From NCBI RefSeq assembly GCF_014650695.1, contig NZ_BMVL01000002.1:610721-674720 (forward strand): DNA of 64,000 nt, in the 5' to 3' direction. The notes below the pieces were generated by a model. The model was not told the origin of the DNA. It was given only the letters and a program-made list of their open reading frames with translations, and searched no databases. Shown here piece after piece: positions 16,817-27,688 of this stretch. The position numbers and the translations under genes are program-made. Position 1 is the stretch's first letter, and each line of letters begins with the position of its first letter. Origin of the DNA: Streptomyces avidinii (GTDB lineage: Bacteria; Actinomycetota; Actinomycetes; Streptomycetales; Streptomycetaceae).

Positions 16817-18307
16817 TCAGCGGCGGGTGAGGGTGAGCCGGATCCCGTGCGGGTCGAGCGTCGCGGGCAGCGGTCCCACCGGGTCCAGCACCGGACGGGT
16901 GCCCGCGATACGGCGGCTCCGCAGCACTTCGGCGCAGAGCGTGGCCGTCATCATCAGACCGAGCTGGTCGCCCGGGCAGCGGCCGCCGCCGTGGCTGAAG
17001 GGCGCCATCCGCAGGTCCTGGTCCGCGCCCGGGTTCTTCCACCGGCCGGGCACGAACACGTGCGCGGCCGGAACCCGTTCGGGGTCGCGCTGGTGGAACG
17101 CGGCGGGCAGCAGCACCGAAGTGCCGGCCGGGTAGCGCACTCCCCGCCATTCGGTCTCGGCGCGGGTGACGCGGATCAGGTCGGGCACCACCGGGTACAG
17201 CCGCAGGGACTCCCGGACGCAGGCCCGCAGCCGGGGCAGCAGGCCCCGGTCCGCACCGGCGGCGACCGCCGCGACCGCCTCGGCCGCGGCCAGGTCCTGC
17301 TCCGCGGGGTGCGCCCCGAGCAGGAGCAGGGTGCGCAGCAGGGTCTCCGGGACGGCGTCCATGGCCAGCAGCCAGTGCTGGGCCCGGCCGACGGGGTCGA
17401 GGCTGCCGGTGGGGTCGGCGTGGTGGGCGGCCCGGCCGGCCAGGGTGTCCGCGTCGGCGTGGGCGGCGTACTCCTCGATGCGGGCACGGGCCCTGTCCTG
17501 GACGGAGCGGACGGACCGGGATGCGCGGACCCGGCCGCCGCGCGGGCTGCCGCCTTCGGCGCGCAGCTGGGTGAGCCATCCGGTGAGCTCCTCGTCACCG
17601 GTGGCCGCGTCGCCGAGCACGATCCGCCGGGCGGCCCGGTGCACGGCGTACCGGGCGCGGGCGAGGTCGAGGGCCGGGGCGTCGGCCAGGTGCCGGGCCT
17701 CCTCGGCGAGGGCCGCCAGGAAGGGCCCGCTGGAGGGGTGCACGGGCAGGCCCGCGGCCAGCACCTCGGCGCTGGCCTGCCGCTGCTCCGCACGGAGTTC
17801 GCCGCGCGAGCAGCCGGAGTCGGCGCTCTCCTCGGGGATCGCGCCCCGGCACTTGCCCGGCGGGGCGGCGGCGAGGACGCTGACGGGTTCGGCGTAGAAC
17901 CGGCGCAGGTCCTGCGGGTCGAGGAGCACGAGCACGGTCCGCCCGGATCTGGTCCGTACGAGGGCGGGCGCGTCCCCGCGGCGGGCGCGCAGGGCACGCA
18001 GCGCGGCGGCGGAGGCACGCACCTCGCCGGGGCGTGGCCGGGCGAGACCGCGCAGGAGGTCGCCGAGGCCGGCGAGGGTGGCGCGGCCGGTGCTTCCGGG
18101 GGCGGAGGCGGCGTACCGGAACGACGGCCTCACGAAGGTCCGCCGGTCGGGGCCCGACGCGCCGGGCTCCGGCAGGGCGGGTCCGCGGTCCGCGAACGGT
18201 GCCGCACCGCGGGGTGACCGACCGACCCGCTCGGGACGCCGCCGGGCGGCGAGGGCCCTCACCCGGGCTCGGAGCCCGTCGAGGGCGGCCCCTTGGACCG
18301 TACGCAT
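16817..18307 (-). CDS. cytochrome P450
   Basis: A 496-residue P450 monooxygenase. The heme-ligand motif is FSHGGGRCPG with Cys444, the K-helix ExxR is in RESLRLYP, and the PERF-like element reads FVPGRW. The I-helix lacks the textbook AGxxT, having MDAVPETL. It has a roughly 100-residue basic, Pro-rich N-terminal extension beyond usual soluble actinobacterial P450s, so the true start could be downstream, but the ATG at 18307 has a good GGAGG site 7 bases ahead. No ferredoxin gene is adjacent. The frame is open upstream into the phosphatase remnant, but no fusion is needed. The substrate is unknown. Confidence 0.88.
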   Translation of the reverse strand: MRTVQGAALDGLRARVRALAARRRPERVGRSPRGAAPFADRGPALPEPGASGPDRRTFVRPSFRYAASAPGSTGRATLAGLGDLLRGLARPRPGEVRASAAALRALRARRGDAPALVRTRSGRTVLVLLDPQDLRRFYAEPVSVLAAAPPGKCRGAIPEESADSGCSRGELRAEQRQASAEVLAAGLPVHPSSGPFLAALAEEARHLADAPALDLARARYAVHRAARRIVLGDAATGDEELTGWLTQLRAEGGSPRGGRVRASRSVRSVQDRARARIEEYAAHADADTLAGRAAHHADPTGSLDPVGRAQHWLLAMDAVPETLLRTLLLLGAHPAEQDLAAAEAVAAVAAGADRGLLPRLRACVRESLRLYPVVPDLIRVTRAETEWRGVRYPAGTSVLLPAAFHQRDPERVPAAHVFVPGRWKNPGADQDLRMAPFSHGGGRCPGDQLGLMMTATLCAEVLRSRRIAGTRPVLDPVGPLPATLDPHGIRLTLTRR

Positions 18308-18394
18308 CCGTGTACCTCCGCGGCGGGAGCGACAACGCTCGGCGACAACGGCATCACCGTACGTCCCACCTGCGCACTCCGCGCCCCGAGGACC

Positions 18395-18907
18395 GCGTCG
18401 GGGGGCGAGCCCGACCAGCAGCGCCACGATGTCCGGCCCGTCGGTGAGGCAGGAGGTGAAGGCCTCGTGGTGCAGGGCCCGTGGCGAGCGGCCGCGGCGG
18501 ACACGGGCGAGGGCCTCGGCGGGTGCCGGTCCCGGTCGACGGGGCACTGGGTGACCGAGAGGCCGGACCTGTTGTAGCCCGAGTGGCAGCGGACCAGTGA
18601 GGTGAGGCCCGAGTCGAGGGCCGGTCCCGCGGTGCGGGCGAGGCCGTGGGACGGTGTGGAGCCGGCCGGGGGTGAGCGCGGCGTCCGGCATGTCCGCCAC
18701 GACGTTCTCGGCGCGTGGTCCCGGACCGTGGCCGGTCCGGGTGAAGGGGCTGATGACGAGGTCGAACTCGTCCCCGACAGCTGCGGGCCGGAGCTCGCCG
18801 GCAGGGTCGGTCCAGTAGTGGCCGCTCCTCCACGGGCCCGGTGCGATCTCGTCCCACGGGGAAGACGGTCCGGGTACGTCCCGGTCGCGCCGTCGGGTCC
18901 TCTTCAC
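18395..18907 (-). pseudogene. protein-tyrosine-phosphatase-like gene, two compensating frameshifts
   Basis: Reading from the GTG at 18907, the product resembles a small actinobacterial dual-specificity phosphatase: WDEIAPGPWRSGHYWTDPAG, then FDLVISPFTRTGHG. Near 18646-18651 an extra base moves the frame. The shifted frame encodes HGLARTAGPALDSGLTS and the catalytic loop CHSGYNRSG (18562-18588). Near 18513-18524 a missing base restores the first frame, which ends PAEALARVRRGRSPRALHHEAF and LLVGL. No own stop codon is found before the P450 start. The parts are collinear and well preserved, so the lesions are recent or are sequencing errors. Confidence 0.7.
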
Positions 18908-18957
18908 ACGGCCGCGAGCTCCTGGGGACGGCCTTCAGAATCTCACACAACAGACTC

Positions 18958-19731
18958 TCATTCAGGGGCAGTCGGCGCGAAGGCCGCTTCACGGAAGGCG
19001 GTGCGCGGCGTACCTCGCCCGGGCGTCGGCAGGAGGACCGCCCAGCGGCGGTGGCGGGGGGAGATCCAGAGGGCCGCGCCACCGTCCTGCGGAGCGTGGT
19101 GGGTCCAGACCCCGTGCGGGGCGGGGTCCCAGAGCAGGCCGCGGGCGGGGGTGAGTTCACCGGTGCGGATCCGGAGCGACTCGGTGGTCCAGGCGCGGCT
19201 GATGCCCGCAGCGTCCGCAGCGTCCGCAGGGTCCGATGGGTCCACCGGATCCAGGAGGCGGCACAGGAAACGGACGAGGTCGGCGAGGGGCGCGCGGAGG
19301 GTGCCGTCGGCGAAGCGGGTGCCGGTCATGCCCAGGGGGTGCCAGACCCGGGTGGCCGCGAGGTCGGCGAGCGGGCTGCCGGAGAGCTGCTCGGCGAGGC
19401 GGGTGAGGTGGGTGAGGGCGGCGGTCCCGCCCGGGTGCGTGAGGAGGTGGTGGGCGGTGGTCCCGGCGGGGACGCCCTCGGCGGCCGTGTCCCCGTAGGC
19501 GGCGAGCGGCGTGTGCAGCCGCAGGGCGCCCTCGTCGACGAGGCTGCCGATGACCGGCCAGAGCGCGAGGACGCCGCTGAGGGCGTCCACGTCGAAGGCG
19601 GTGTCGGCGGGGTGCCCGCCGTCCGAACCCGCCTGTGGTCCCTCGGGTCCGCCGACGGCCCACACCGCCCCGGGGTCGGCGGACTCCACGAGGGCCCGGA
19701 CGGCGGTGGCCTGGTCGCACAGGGGGGTCAT
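18958..19731 (-). CDS. beta-lactamase/DD-peptidase-fold protein, catalytic motifs degenerate
   Basis: A 257-residue member of the serine beta-lactamase (class C/esterase-like) fold. The segment GSLVDEGALRLHTPLAAYG, followed by TTAHHLLTHPGGTA and PLGMTGTRF, gives the family away. The SxxK nucleophile motif normally seen before that segment is replaced by DALSGVLALW with no Lys. The C-terminal HTG-type motif is also not recognisable (THHAPQDGG). It is shorter than active enzymes and has no signal peptide, so it is probably a non-catalytic homologue. The start is the ATG at 19731; GATAAC just upstream suggests a leaderless or near-leaderless transcript. Confidence 0.7.
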   Translation of the reverse strand: MTPLCDQATAVRALVESADPGAVWAVGGPEGPQAGSDGGHPADTAFDVDALSGVLALWPVIGSLVDEGALRLHTPLAAYGDTAAEGVPAGTTAHHLLTHPGGTAALTHLTRLAEQLSGSPLADLAATRVWHPLGMTGTRFADGTLRAPLADLVRFLCRLLDPVDPSDPADAADAAGISRAWTTESLRIRTGELTPARGLLWDPAPHGVWTHHAPQDGGAALWISPRHRRWAVLLPTPGRGTPRTAFREAAFAPTAPE

Positions 19732-19811
19732 GGTCGCCCACGTTATCGAGCCGGGCGACGGCCTCGCGGCAGGCCGCCGCGGAGTCCGCGCTCCCGCCAC
19801 CCGAATGCCCC

Positions 19812-19862
19812 GTGCCCCCGCGCCCCCGCGCCCCCCGTGCCCCCGCGCCCCCGTGCCCCCCA
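19812..19862. repeat. C-rich octamer-like tandem repeat
   Basis: Six to seven head-to-tail variants of GTGCCCCC and GCGCCCCC lie upstream of the degenerate serine hydrolase and downstream of the S8 protease. Confidence 0.6.
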
Positions 19863-19910
19863 GCAGGAAGGGGCGGGGTGCCCGCCGGCACCCCGCCCCC
19901 CGCCTGCTGC
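19861..19910 (-). terminator. terminator hairpin of S8 protease gene
   Basis: A 13-bp stem (19870-19882 with 19887-19899) is extended by a second outer stem (CAGCAGG at 19861 with CCTGCTG at 19903). It lies directly after the protease stop codon at 19915 on the minus strand. Confidence 0.75.
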
Positions 19911-19914
19911 CGGA

Positions 19915-22900
19915 CTAGCTCTTGTCCGGGCGGTCCGTCACCCGCAGGGTGTTCAGCAGGGGCTTGCCGAATCCGCTGTGCGTGACGAAGCGGACGTTGA
20001 GCACCCCGTCCGTGACCGTGACCGTGTACGTACGGGTCAGGGCCGTGTAGGTGCCCGCCTCCAGGGAGATGTCCAGGGAGGGCAGGACCTGTGTGCCTTC
20101 GGCCAGGACGTCGAAGACGCGCTTGTTCGGCTTGGTGGAGGAGAGCTCCGCGAAGCCCAGCTCCACCGTGTAGGTACCGTTCGGCACGTTGTCGAAGCGG
20201 TATTCGTACATGCCTTCACGGGCGTTGCGGAACATCCGCTGGTCGTCCGTACCGGCGATGGTGCGGCCGGTGGACTGGACGGTGCCGTTGCCCTGGTAGC
20301 CGTAGGAGCCGGCCGTGTACTTGCGGTCCGCGGACCAGGCGTCGCCCAGGCCGTCCGTGGTGGCGTAGCCGGATCCGGCGTCCACCCCGACCTGGTAGCG
20401 CGGAACGACGACCTTCACCGGGACGGAGAGGACGGGGGTCCGGCCGCTCGCCGAGGTGATCTTCAGGTCGGCGGTGAGGACCGCCCCCGGGGTCAGTCCG
20501 GTGGTGTCCACCGAAAGGGTGACCGGGACCTTCGCGCCGGTCGCGAGGTTGCCGGTCGCCGGTGTGGCGGTCAGCCAGGTCGCGTCCTCGGAGACCGTGA
20601 ACGCCGTGCCGAGGCCCGGGTTGGTCAGGTCGAGCGTCCGCGTCCGCTGCTGGTTCGCCGGGAGGACGACCTCCACGGACGGCTTGGACGCCGTCACCTT
20701 TCCGGTGCGCAGGGACTGGGTCACGGCCGTCACGTCGGCGGCCTTGACGTTGACCGTCGCCGTGGCGGACTCGTACTGGGGCGCCGCCAGCGAGACGGGG
20801 AGCGAGCCCGACGGGCTCTGGACGACGTATCCGCCGTCCGCCGCGGTGGTCGCGGAGACCGCCGAGTCACCCGTGCCGACGGTCACCGTGGCGCCCGGGA
20901 CGCCGTTGCCGTCGTTCGCGTCGAGCACCCGGCCCGCGACCACACCGCTCTTGGTGGTGCGGAAGGCGATGGACAGGCCGTCCGTGATGACGGCGGTGTT
21001 GAAGGAGTACTTGAACGCGTCGGTACCGGTCGCGTTCTCCACACCGACGGTGGCCGTGGAGCCACCCTTGATCCCGGTGCCGCCGGTCCCCTTGTAGGAG
21101 TAGGAGACGGTGCCGTCCTCGCCGATCGCGGCCGAGAAGGAGAACTTGTCGGCCTGGGCCGACCAGTGGGACACCTGGCGCCACTCGATCACGTAGCTGC
21201 GGTGCGGAGCGGTGCCGGTGACGGCGGTGAAGACGCCGGAGCCGCTGCCCGGGGCGCCGACGACCAGGTCGTCCCAGAACGGGTACAGGGCCGCGTTGGG
21301 CGTGGCCGTGCTCGGGAGGTCCCCGTTGATGTCGCCGGTGTTGTTCCCGCCGAAGCTGACGGTGCCGTTCGTGCCGATCCAGGCCTGGCCGTACGTCTTG
21401 CCGTACAGGGGCAGCGGGAAGGGCAGGTCGACGCGCTCGGTGGTGTTGTCACCGGTGAGCGCGAGCTGGCGGGTGCCCTCGGCGTACGGGCGGTCGCCCG
21501 CGGCGGCGCAGGCGTAGCCGTAGCCGTCGGTGCGTTCGGGCAGGTTCACCGCGACGGTGGCATCGCCGGCGACGGTGACCTTCGCCGTGCCGCCGGTGAC
21601 GCAGCGGGAGGCGTGGGTGGCGTTCACGTCGTACGTGCCGTGCGGCAGGGTGACCTCGAAGCGGCCCTGGGCGTCGGCGGTCGCGGTCACCGGAGTGTCC
21701 GCGACGGTGACGGAGGCGCCCGCGGCGGGTCCGGCTGCCGAGGACACCGTGCCGGTGAGCTTGCCGGAGGCGGCCTGGGTGAGGGTGAAGTCGCCCGTGG
21801 CGGTGCCGTTCTCGGTCACCGTGGCCGTCGCGGTCTGCTGCCCGTAGCCGAACTTGGCGGCGGTCAGGGTGTAGTCGCCGACCGAGAGGGAGGCGAAGCG
21901 GTAGCTGCCGTCGGCCGCGGTGGTGGTCGTACGGTCGATGGGGCCGTCGGCGGTGATCTTGACTCCCGCGACGGGCTGGTCACCGGAGCGTACGGTGCCG
22001 CCGAGCGCGCCGATGGCGCCGCGCGGGGCGGCGTTCACGGCGGCGAGGATGTCGAGGCGGCCCTCACCGAAGACGTTGTTGTCCGCGGCGTTGCCACCGC
22101 ACTGGCTGCTGTCGGTGTCCAGGGCGGTGCCGTCCAGGAGCGACTCGGTCTGCGCGACGTCACCCTCCAGGGCGGGTGCGGCGGACCAGAGCAGGGCCAC
22201 GGCGGCCGCGGTGTGCGGCGAGGCCATCGAGGTGCCGGAGAAGGCCTCGTACCCACCGCCCGGGACGGAGGAGCGCACGTTCACGCCGGGGGCGGCGATA
22301 TTCGGCTTGACGATGCCGCCGGGGCCGGAGCCGCGCGAGGAGAACGACGCGATGGCGTTGTTGATGTCGAAGGCGCCGGAGCTGTAGGAGCTGGCGTAGT
22401 CGCCGGGCGAGCCGCTGGTGTTGCAGCTCGGGCCGGAGTTCCCGTTGGAGAAGGCCGGGAAGATGCCGGCGGCCCGCCAGGTGTCGACGATCTGCTGGTA
22501 CCAGGTGTCGCCGCCGCTCCCGCCCCAGGAGTTGTTGACGATGTGCGGGGCGAGGTCGGGACGCGGGTTCTGGCCGCTCGGGTCGGTCGGGGCGACGATC
22601 CACTGGCCCGAGGCGAGGAGGGAGGCCTCGGAGCAGGAGTTCGACTCGCAGCCCTTGGCCGCGATCCACTTGGCACCGGGGGCCACGCCGATCTTGTTGG
22701 CGCCGCCGTCGTCGCCGACCATGGTGCCCATGGTGTGGGTGCCGTGGTCGTTGTTGTCGCAGGGGGCCGCGGTGGTGCACACGCCCGCCGGGTCGAACCA
22801 GTTGTAGGCGTGGTCGTAGGAACCGTCCGCCTTCTTGCCGCGGTACTGGTTGTTCACGGCCGGGTGCGTGTAGTCCACGCCGCTGTCGATGTTGGCGACG

Positions 22901-23520
22901 ACGATGCCCTCACCGCGCACTCCGACCTGGTCCCAGACCTGCGGGGCCTTGATCCTGTCGATGTTCCACTCGATGGCGTCGGCGACGGCCTTCTCCCGCT
23001 TGCCCTCGGCGGGCTTGGGGAGGTCGACCTTGTCGTCGGCGTCGATCCGGGCGACCTCGGGGCGCTGGGCGAGGGTCCCGGCGAGCTTCTGGCTGCCGAC
23101 GACGCGCACGGCGTTCACGATCCAGTACGAGGTGTACTCGGCGCCGGCGCCCTGCAGGGCCTTGACGACCTCGGCCTGACTGCGCGCGGCATGGTCCTTC
23201 TTGATCCGCAGAACCGTTTCGGCCTTGGCGGCGCGGGTCTGCTGCTTCCCCGCGGCGGTGAGGTCGGCGGCACTGTCGAGGTAGACCCAGAAGGCGGCCT
23301 TGGCGGACTCGTCGAGCTGGGCGCGGAGCTTGGGTTCGATCTTGAGCTCGGCGGCGCTCGGGCCGGGGACCGGATCCGGTGCGGCCACGGCGACCCCGGC
23401 GCCGATCGGCAGGAGCAGGACCGAGGTGACGGCGGCGAGCGCCGTGCGTAAGGACCGGGAAGGCCGTGATGGTCCCGCGGATCCTGAGGGTCGTGAGGAC
23501 CGGTTGTCGCGTTGGGCCAC
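19915..23520 (-). CDS. secreted S8 (subtilisin-like) protease with C-terminal malectin domain
   Basis: A 1201-residue exported serine protease. An Arg-rich n-region and hydrophobic stretch (about 22-47) form the signal peptide. An I9-type propeptide follows (about 70-165). The catalytic domain has Asp212 in NIDSGVDYTH, His259 in NNDHGTHTMG, oxyanion Asn in NNSWGG and Ser431 in FSGTSMASPH. After it come carboxypeptidase-regulatory-like beta domains (GSYRFASLSVGDYTLTA), a further beta domain, and a final 165-residue malectin-like carbohydrate-binding domain (VGVDAGSGYATTDGLG). It should degrade extracellular protein, perhaps while bound to glycan. The start is the GTG at 23520 behind GAGGAG. 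Confidence 0.93.
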   Translation of the reverse strand: MAQRDNRSSRPSGSAGPSRPSRSLRTALAAVTSVLLLPIGAGVAVAAPDPVPGPSAAELKIEPKLRAQLDESAKAAFWVYLDSAADLTAAGKQQTRAAKAETVLRIKKDHAARSQAEVVKALQGAGAEYTSYWIVNAVRVVGSQKLAGTLAQRPEVARIDADDKVDLPKPAEGKREKAVADAIEWNIDRIKAPQVWDQVGVRGEGIVVANIDSGVDYTHPAVNNQYRGKKADGSYDHAYNWFDPAGVCTTAAPCDNNDHGTHTMGTMVGDDGGANKIGVAPGAKWIAAKGCESNSCSEASLLASGQWIVAPTDPSGQNPRPDLAPHIVNNSWGGSGGDTWYQQIVDTWRAAGIFPAFSNGNSGPSCNTSGSPGDYASSYSSGAFDINNAIASFSSRGSGPGGIVKPNIAAPGVNVRSSVPGGGYEAFSGTSMASPHTAAAVALLWSAAPALEGDVAQTESLLDGTALDTDSSQCGGNAADNNVFGEGRLDILAAVNAAPRGAIGALGGTVRSGDQPVAGVKITADGPIDRTTTTAADGSYRFASLSVGDYTLTAAKFGYGQQTATATVTENGTATGDFTLTQAASGKLTGTVSSAAGPAAGASVTVADTPVTATADAQGRFEVTLPHGTYDVNATHASRCVTGGTAKVTVAGDATVAVNLPERTDGYGYACAAAGDRPYAEGTRQLALTGDNTTERVDLPFPLPLYGKTYGQAWIGTNGTVSFGGNNTGDINGDLPSTATPNAALYPFWDDLVVGAPGSGSGVFTAVTGTAPHRSYVIEWRQVSHWSAQADKFSFSAAIGEDGTVSYSYKGTGGTGIKGGSTATVGVENATGTDAFKYSFNTAVITDGLSIAFRTTKSGVVAGRVLDANDGNGVPGATVTVGTGDSAVSATTAADGGYVVQSPSGSLPVSLAAPQYESATATVNVKAADVTAVTQSLRTGKVTASKPSVEVVLPANQQRTRTLDLTNPGLGTAFTVSEDATWLTATPATGNLATGAKVPVTLSVDTTGLTPGAVLTADLKITSASGRTPVLSVPVKVVVPRYQVGVDAGSGYATTDGLGDAWSADRKYTAGSYGYQGNGTVQSTGRTIAGTDDQRMFRNAREGMYEYRFDNVPNGTYTVELGFAELSSTKPNKRVFDVLAEGTQVLPSLDISLEAGTYTALTRTYTVTVTDGVLNVRFVTHSGFGKPLLNTLRVTDRPDKS

Positions 23521-23684
23521 GTGTTGTCTCCTCGTACGCCGTGTGCGGGTTGTGCGGGAAGGGTGTGCGTGACGTGCGCGGGTCATGGTGAACGAGGCGT
23601 CATGTTCATTACAAGGGGGGCTTTTCGGCCGTCCTCCGGCGCGCCCCGGTGGCCCGTACCGGCCGGGCGGGCCAGCCTGAAGAC

Positions 23685-25166
23685 ATGACTGCGCCCGCCG
23701 AGCCGTCCGGAGCCGCTGTCCCGATCGCGTCCGCGCGTGGTCGGTGGATCCTGCTGACCACCGTGCTCGGGTCGACCATGGCCATGCTGGACGGGACCGT
23801 GGTGAACGTGGCGCTGCCGCGCATCGGGGAGGATCTCGACGCCGATCTGGCGGTGCTCCAGTGGACGGTGAACGCCTATCTGCTGACCCTGGCCGGGCTG
23901 ATCCTGGTCGGCGGGTCACTGAGCGACCGCTTCGGGCGGCGCCGGATCTTCGTGCTGGGCGTGGTGTGGTTCGCGGTCGGCTCGCTGCTGTGCGGCATCG
24001 CGCCGAACGCCGGGGTGCTGATCGCCGCACGGGCTCTGCAGGGCATCGGTGGGGCGCTGCTGGCGCCCGGCTCCCTGGCCCTGATCCAGGCGTCCATCCG
24101 CGCCGAGGACCGGGGCCGGGCGATCGGCCTGTGGTCGGGGCTCGGCGGCGTGGGCGCGGCCGTGGGACCGTTCCTCGGCGGCTGGCTGGTGGACGGGCCC
24201 GGCTGGCGGTGGGTGTTCCTGCTGAACGTTCCGCTGGCTGCGGTGTGCGTGCCGGTCGCGTTGCGGCACGTACCGGAATCGCGGGACCCGCAGGCGCACG
24301 GGCGGTTCGACGTGGCCGGGGCGGCACTCGGTGCGAGCTCCTTGGGGCTGATCACCTACGCGCTGATCGAAGCCCGGTCCGGAGCGGCGGCGGTGATCGT
24401 CGCGGCGGTGCTCGGGGTCCTGCTGGGCATCGCCTTCGTCCTCGTGGAGCGACGGCGGGCCGATCCGATGGTGCCGCCCGACATCTTCGCCTCCCGGCAG
24501 TTCACGGCGGTCAACCTGGTGACCCTGTGCGTGTACGCGGCGATCGGCGGGTTCTTCTTCCTCGTCGTGCTCCAGCTCCAAGTGGTGTCCGGCTACTCGG
24601 CGCTGGCCGCCGGGGCCGCGATGCTGCCGACGACCCTTCTCATGCTCCTCCTGTCGGCGCGCTCGGGTGAGCTCGGGGAGCGGATCGGGCCGCGCGTCCC
24701 GCTCACGGTGGGGCCGCTGCTGTGTGCGGGCGGGACGCTGCTGATGCTGCGGGTGGGGCCCGCGGCCTCGTACGTACAGGACGTACTGCCTGCGATGGTC
24801 GTCATGGGCATGGGCCTCGTGGCCCTGGTGGCCCCGCTGACGTCGACTGTGCTCGCCTCGGTGGATCCCGGCCGGGCGGGCCTGGCCAGTGGGATCAACA
24901 ACGCGGCGGCGCGCGTCGCCGGGCTGCTCGCGGTGGCGGCGCTGCCGCTGCTGTCCGGAATGGGGCCGGAGTCGTACCGCTCGGCGACCCAGTTCGACGC
25001 CGCTTTCGGGCGGGCCATGCTCTGGTGCACCGGAGCGTTCGTGGCCGGGGCCGCCCTGGCCTGGGCGACCGTACGCTCCCCCGCGCCCGAGGCCTGCCAC
25101 CCCCAGTGTCATACGTACTGTGCGGTGTCGGCCCCGCCGCTCGAACCCCGTGAGAAGTCCGGCTGA
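23685..25166 (+). CDS. MFS transporter, DHA2 (14-helix) drug:H+ antiporter type
   Basis: A 493-residue membrane protein with about 14 hydrophobic helices. DHA2 motifs are LDGTVVNVALPRIG in helix 1, the WTVNAYLLTLAG segment, SDRFGRRRIF in loop 2-3, ARALQGIGGALLAPGSLALI, and GPFLGGWLVDGPGWRWVFLLNVP. It likely exports a small hydrophobic compound. The start is the ATG at 23685; there is no strong ribosome site, and an in-frame GTG at 23649 is possible. It is divergent from the S8 protease, with a 164-bp gap in which I see no further element. The next gene begins 4 bases after the stop. Confidence 0.9.
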   Translation: MTAPAEPSGAAVPIASARGRWILLTTVLGSTMAMLDGTVVNVALPRIGEDLDADLAVLQWTVNAYLLTLAGLILVGGSLSDRFGRRRIFVLGVVWFAVGSLLCGIAPNAGVLIAARALQGIGGALLAPGSLALIQASIRAEDRGRAIGLWSGLGGVGAAVGPFLGGWLVDGPGWRWVFLLNVPLAAVCVPVALRHVPESRDPQAHGRFDVAGAALGASSLGLITYALIEARSGAAAVIVAAVLGVLLGIAFVLVERRRADPMVPPDIFASRQFTAVNLVTLCVYAAIGGFFFLVVLQLQVVSGYSALAAGAAMLPTTLLMLLLSARSGELGERIGPRVPLTVGPLLCAGGTLLMLRVGPAASYVQDVLPAMVVMGMGLVALVAPLTSTVLASVDPGRAGLASGINNAAARVAGLLAVAALPLLSGMGPESYRSATQFDAAFGRAMLWCTGAFVAGAALAWATVRSPAPEACHPQCHTYCAVSAPPLEPREKSG

Positions 25167-25170
25167 TCCC

Positions 25171-25798
25171 GTGTGCTGGAGCGCGACGGCCGATCTGCTG
25201 GCGGGTGCGGCGATCTCCGCCGCCGGCATCGTGTGCGTGGCGCGGGTGCGGCGGGCCCGTGACCTGCCGGTCGCCGCGCTGCCGCTGCTGCTGGGCGCGC
25301 ACCAGCTGGTGGAGGCCGCCGTGTGGCCCACGGGCGGCGACTGCTCCCCGGCCGCCACCGCCTGGGGCCGTGATCGCCCTGCCCCTGCTGGCGCTCTGGG
25401 TGCCGGCCGGGTTCCTGCTGGCGGCCGCGCCCGAGGCCCGGCGCCGCCTGTGGGGGCCGCTGGCCGCCGGGCCGGCCACCGCCGCAGTGCTCACGTACTG
25501 CCTCGCGACCCGGCCGGTGACCGCCGAGATCCGGGGCCACACCATCGGGTACGGCGTGAATGTTCCGTGGATGCCGCTGGTCCTGACGGGCTACCTGTTC
25601 GCCACGCTGGGCTCCCTGCTGCTCGGTGGTGACCGGCGGCTGCGGACCTTCGGCCTGGTGCCGGCGGCGGGGGCGCTGGCCTGCTCAGCGCTGTGGCGGC
25701 TGGAATTCGCCTCCACCTGGTGCGCCTTCGCGGCGGTCGCGTCGCTGCTGGTCCTGGGCTGGGTCGGACGCCCACCGACCGCTTCCCCTGTCACGTGA
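25171..25798 (+). pseudogene. DUF6629 family membrane protein gene with one-base frameshift
   Basis: The GTG at 25171 begins VCWSATADLLAGAAISAAG and continues ARDLPVAALPLLLGAHQLVE, a good match to the N-terminus of the DUF6629 family of small multi-helix membrane proteins. At the GGGG run at 25364-25367 the reading shifts; the other frame continues AVIALPLLALWVPAGFLLA, then ATRPVTAEIRGHTIGY and WRLEFASTWCAFAAVASLL to a stop at 25798. With one G fewer the gene would be intact, about 208 residues. This is either a true homopolymer slip or an assembly error. It is 4 bases from the MFS gene and probably co-transcribed. The function is unknown. Confidence 0.8.
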
Positions 25799-25817
25799 TC
25801 GACCGAAAGTTACCTAG

Positions 25818-27530
<1,713 letters not shown>

Positions 27531-27554
27531 GGCCGCGTCCTCCCCCCAGCGGCC

Positions 27555-27590
27555 GGGGCCGTTCGGATCACCCGAACGGCCCCCTTTTTC
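27555..27590 (+). terminator. rho-independent terminator of cholesterol oxidase gene
   Basis: A 12-bp perfect stem (27555-27566 with 27572-27583) with a 5-base loop is followed by CTTTTTC, a classical intrinsic terminator and unusual here in having a T-run. Confidence 0.9.
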
Positions 27591-27627
27591 TGCACACCCC
27601 GCGCGCTCCGCGCTCCGCGCCCCCTCC

Positions 27628-27688
27628 TGGCTCCCGGCTCCCGGCTCCCGGCTCCCGGCTCCCGGCTCCCGGCTCCCGACTCCCGGCT
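27628..27688. repeat. heptamer tandem repeat (CCGGCTC)
   Basis: About eight near-perfect copies of CCGGCTC run up to the stop codon of the AhpD-like gene on the minus strand. Confidence 0.8.

Noticed and set aside
16817..18907. A 696-residue open frame joining a phosphatase N-terminus to the P450
   Set aside because: The phosphatase catalytic loop is in another frame, and the P450 has its own well-placed ribosome site and ATG.
18841..23451. A very long open frame on the plus strand opposite the S8 protease
   Set aside because: It is the antisense shadow of a G/C-rich gene. The minus-strand frame has a signal peptide and complete catalytic triad.
27628..27688. Regular repeats considered as a CRISPR array
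   Set aside because: Units are 7 bases long with no spacers, and no cas genes are present.
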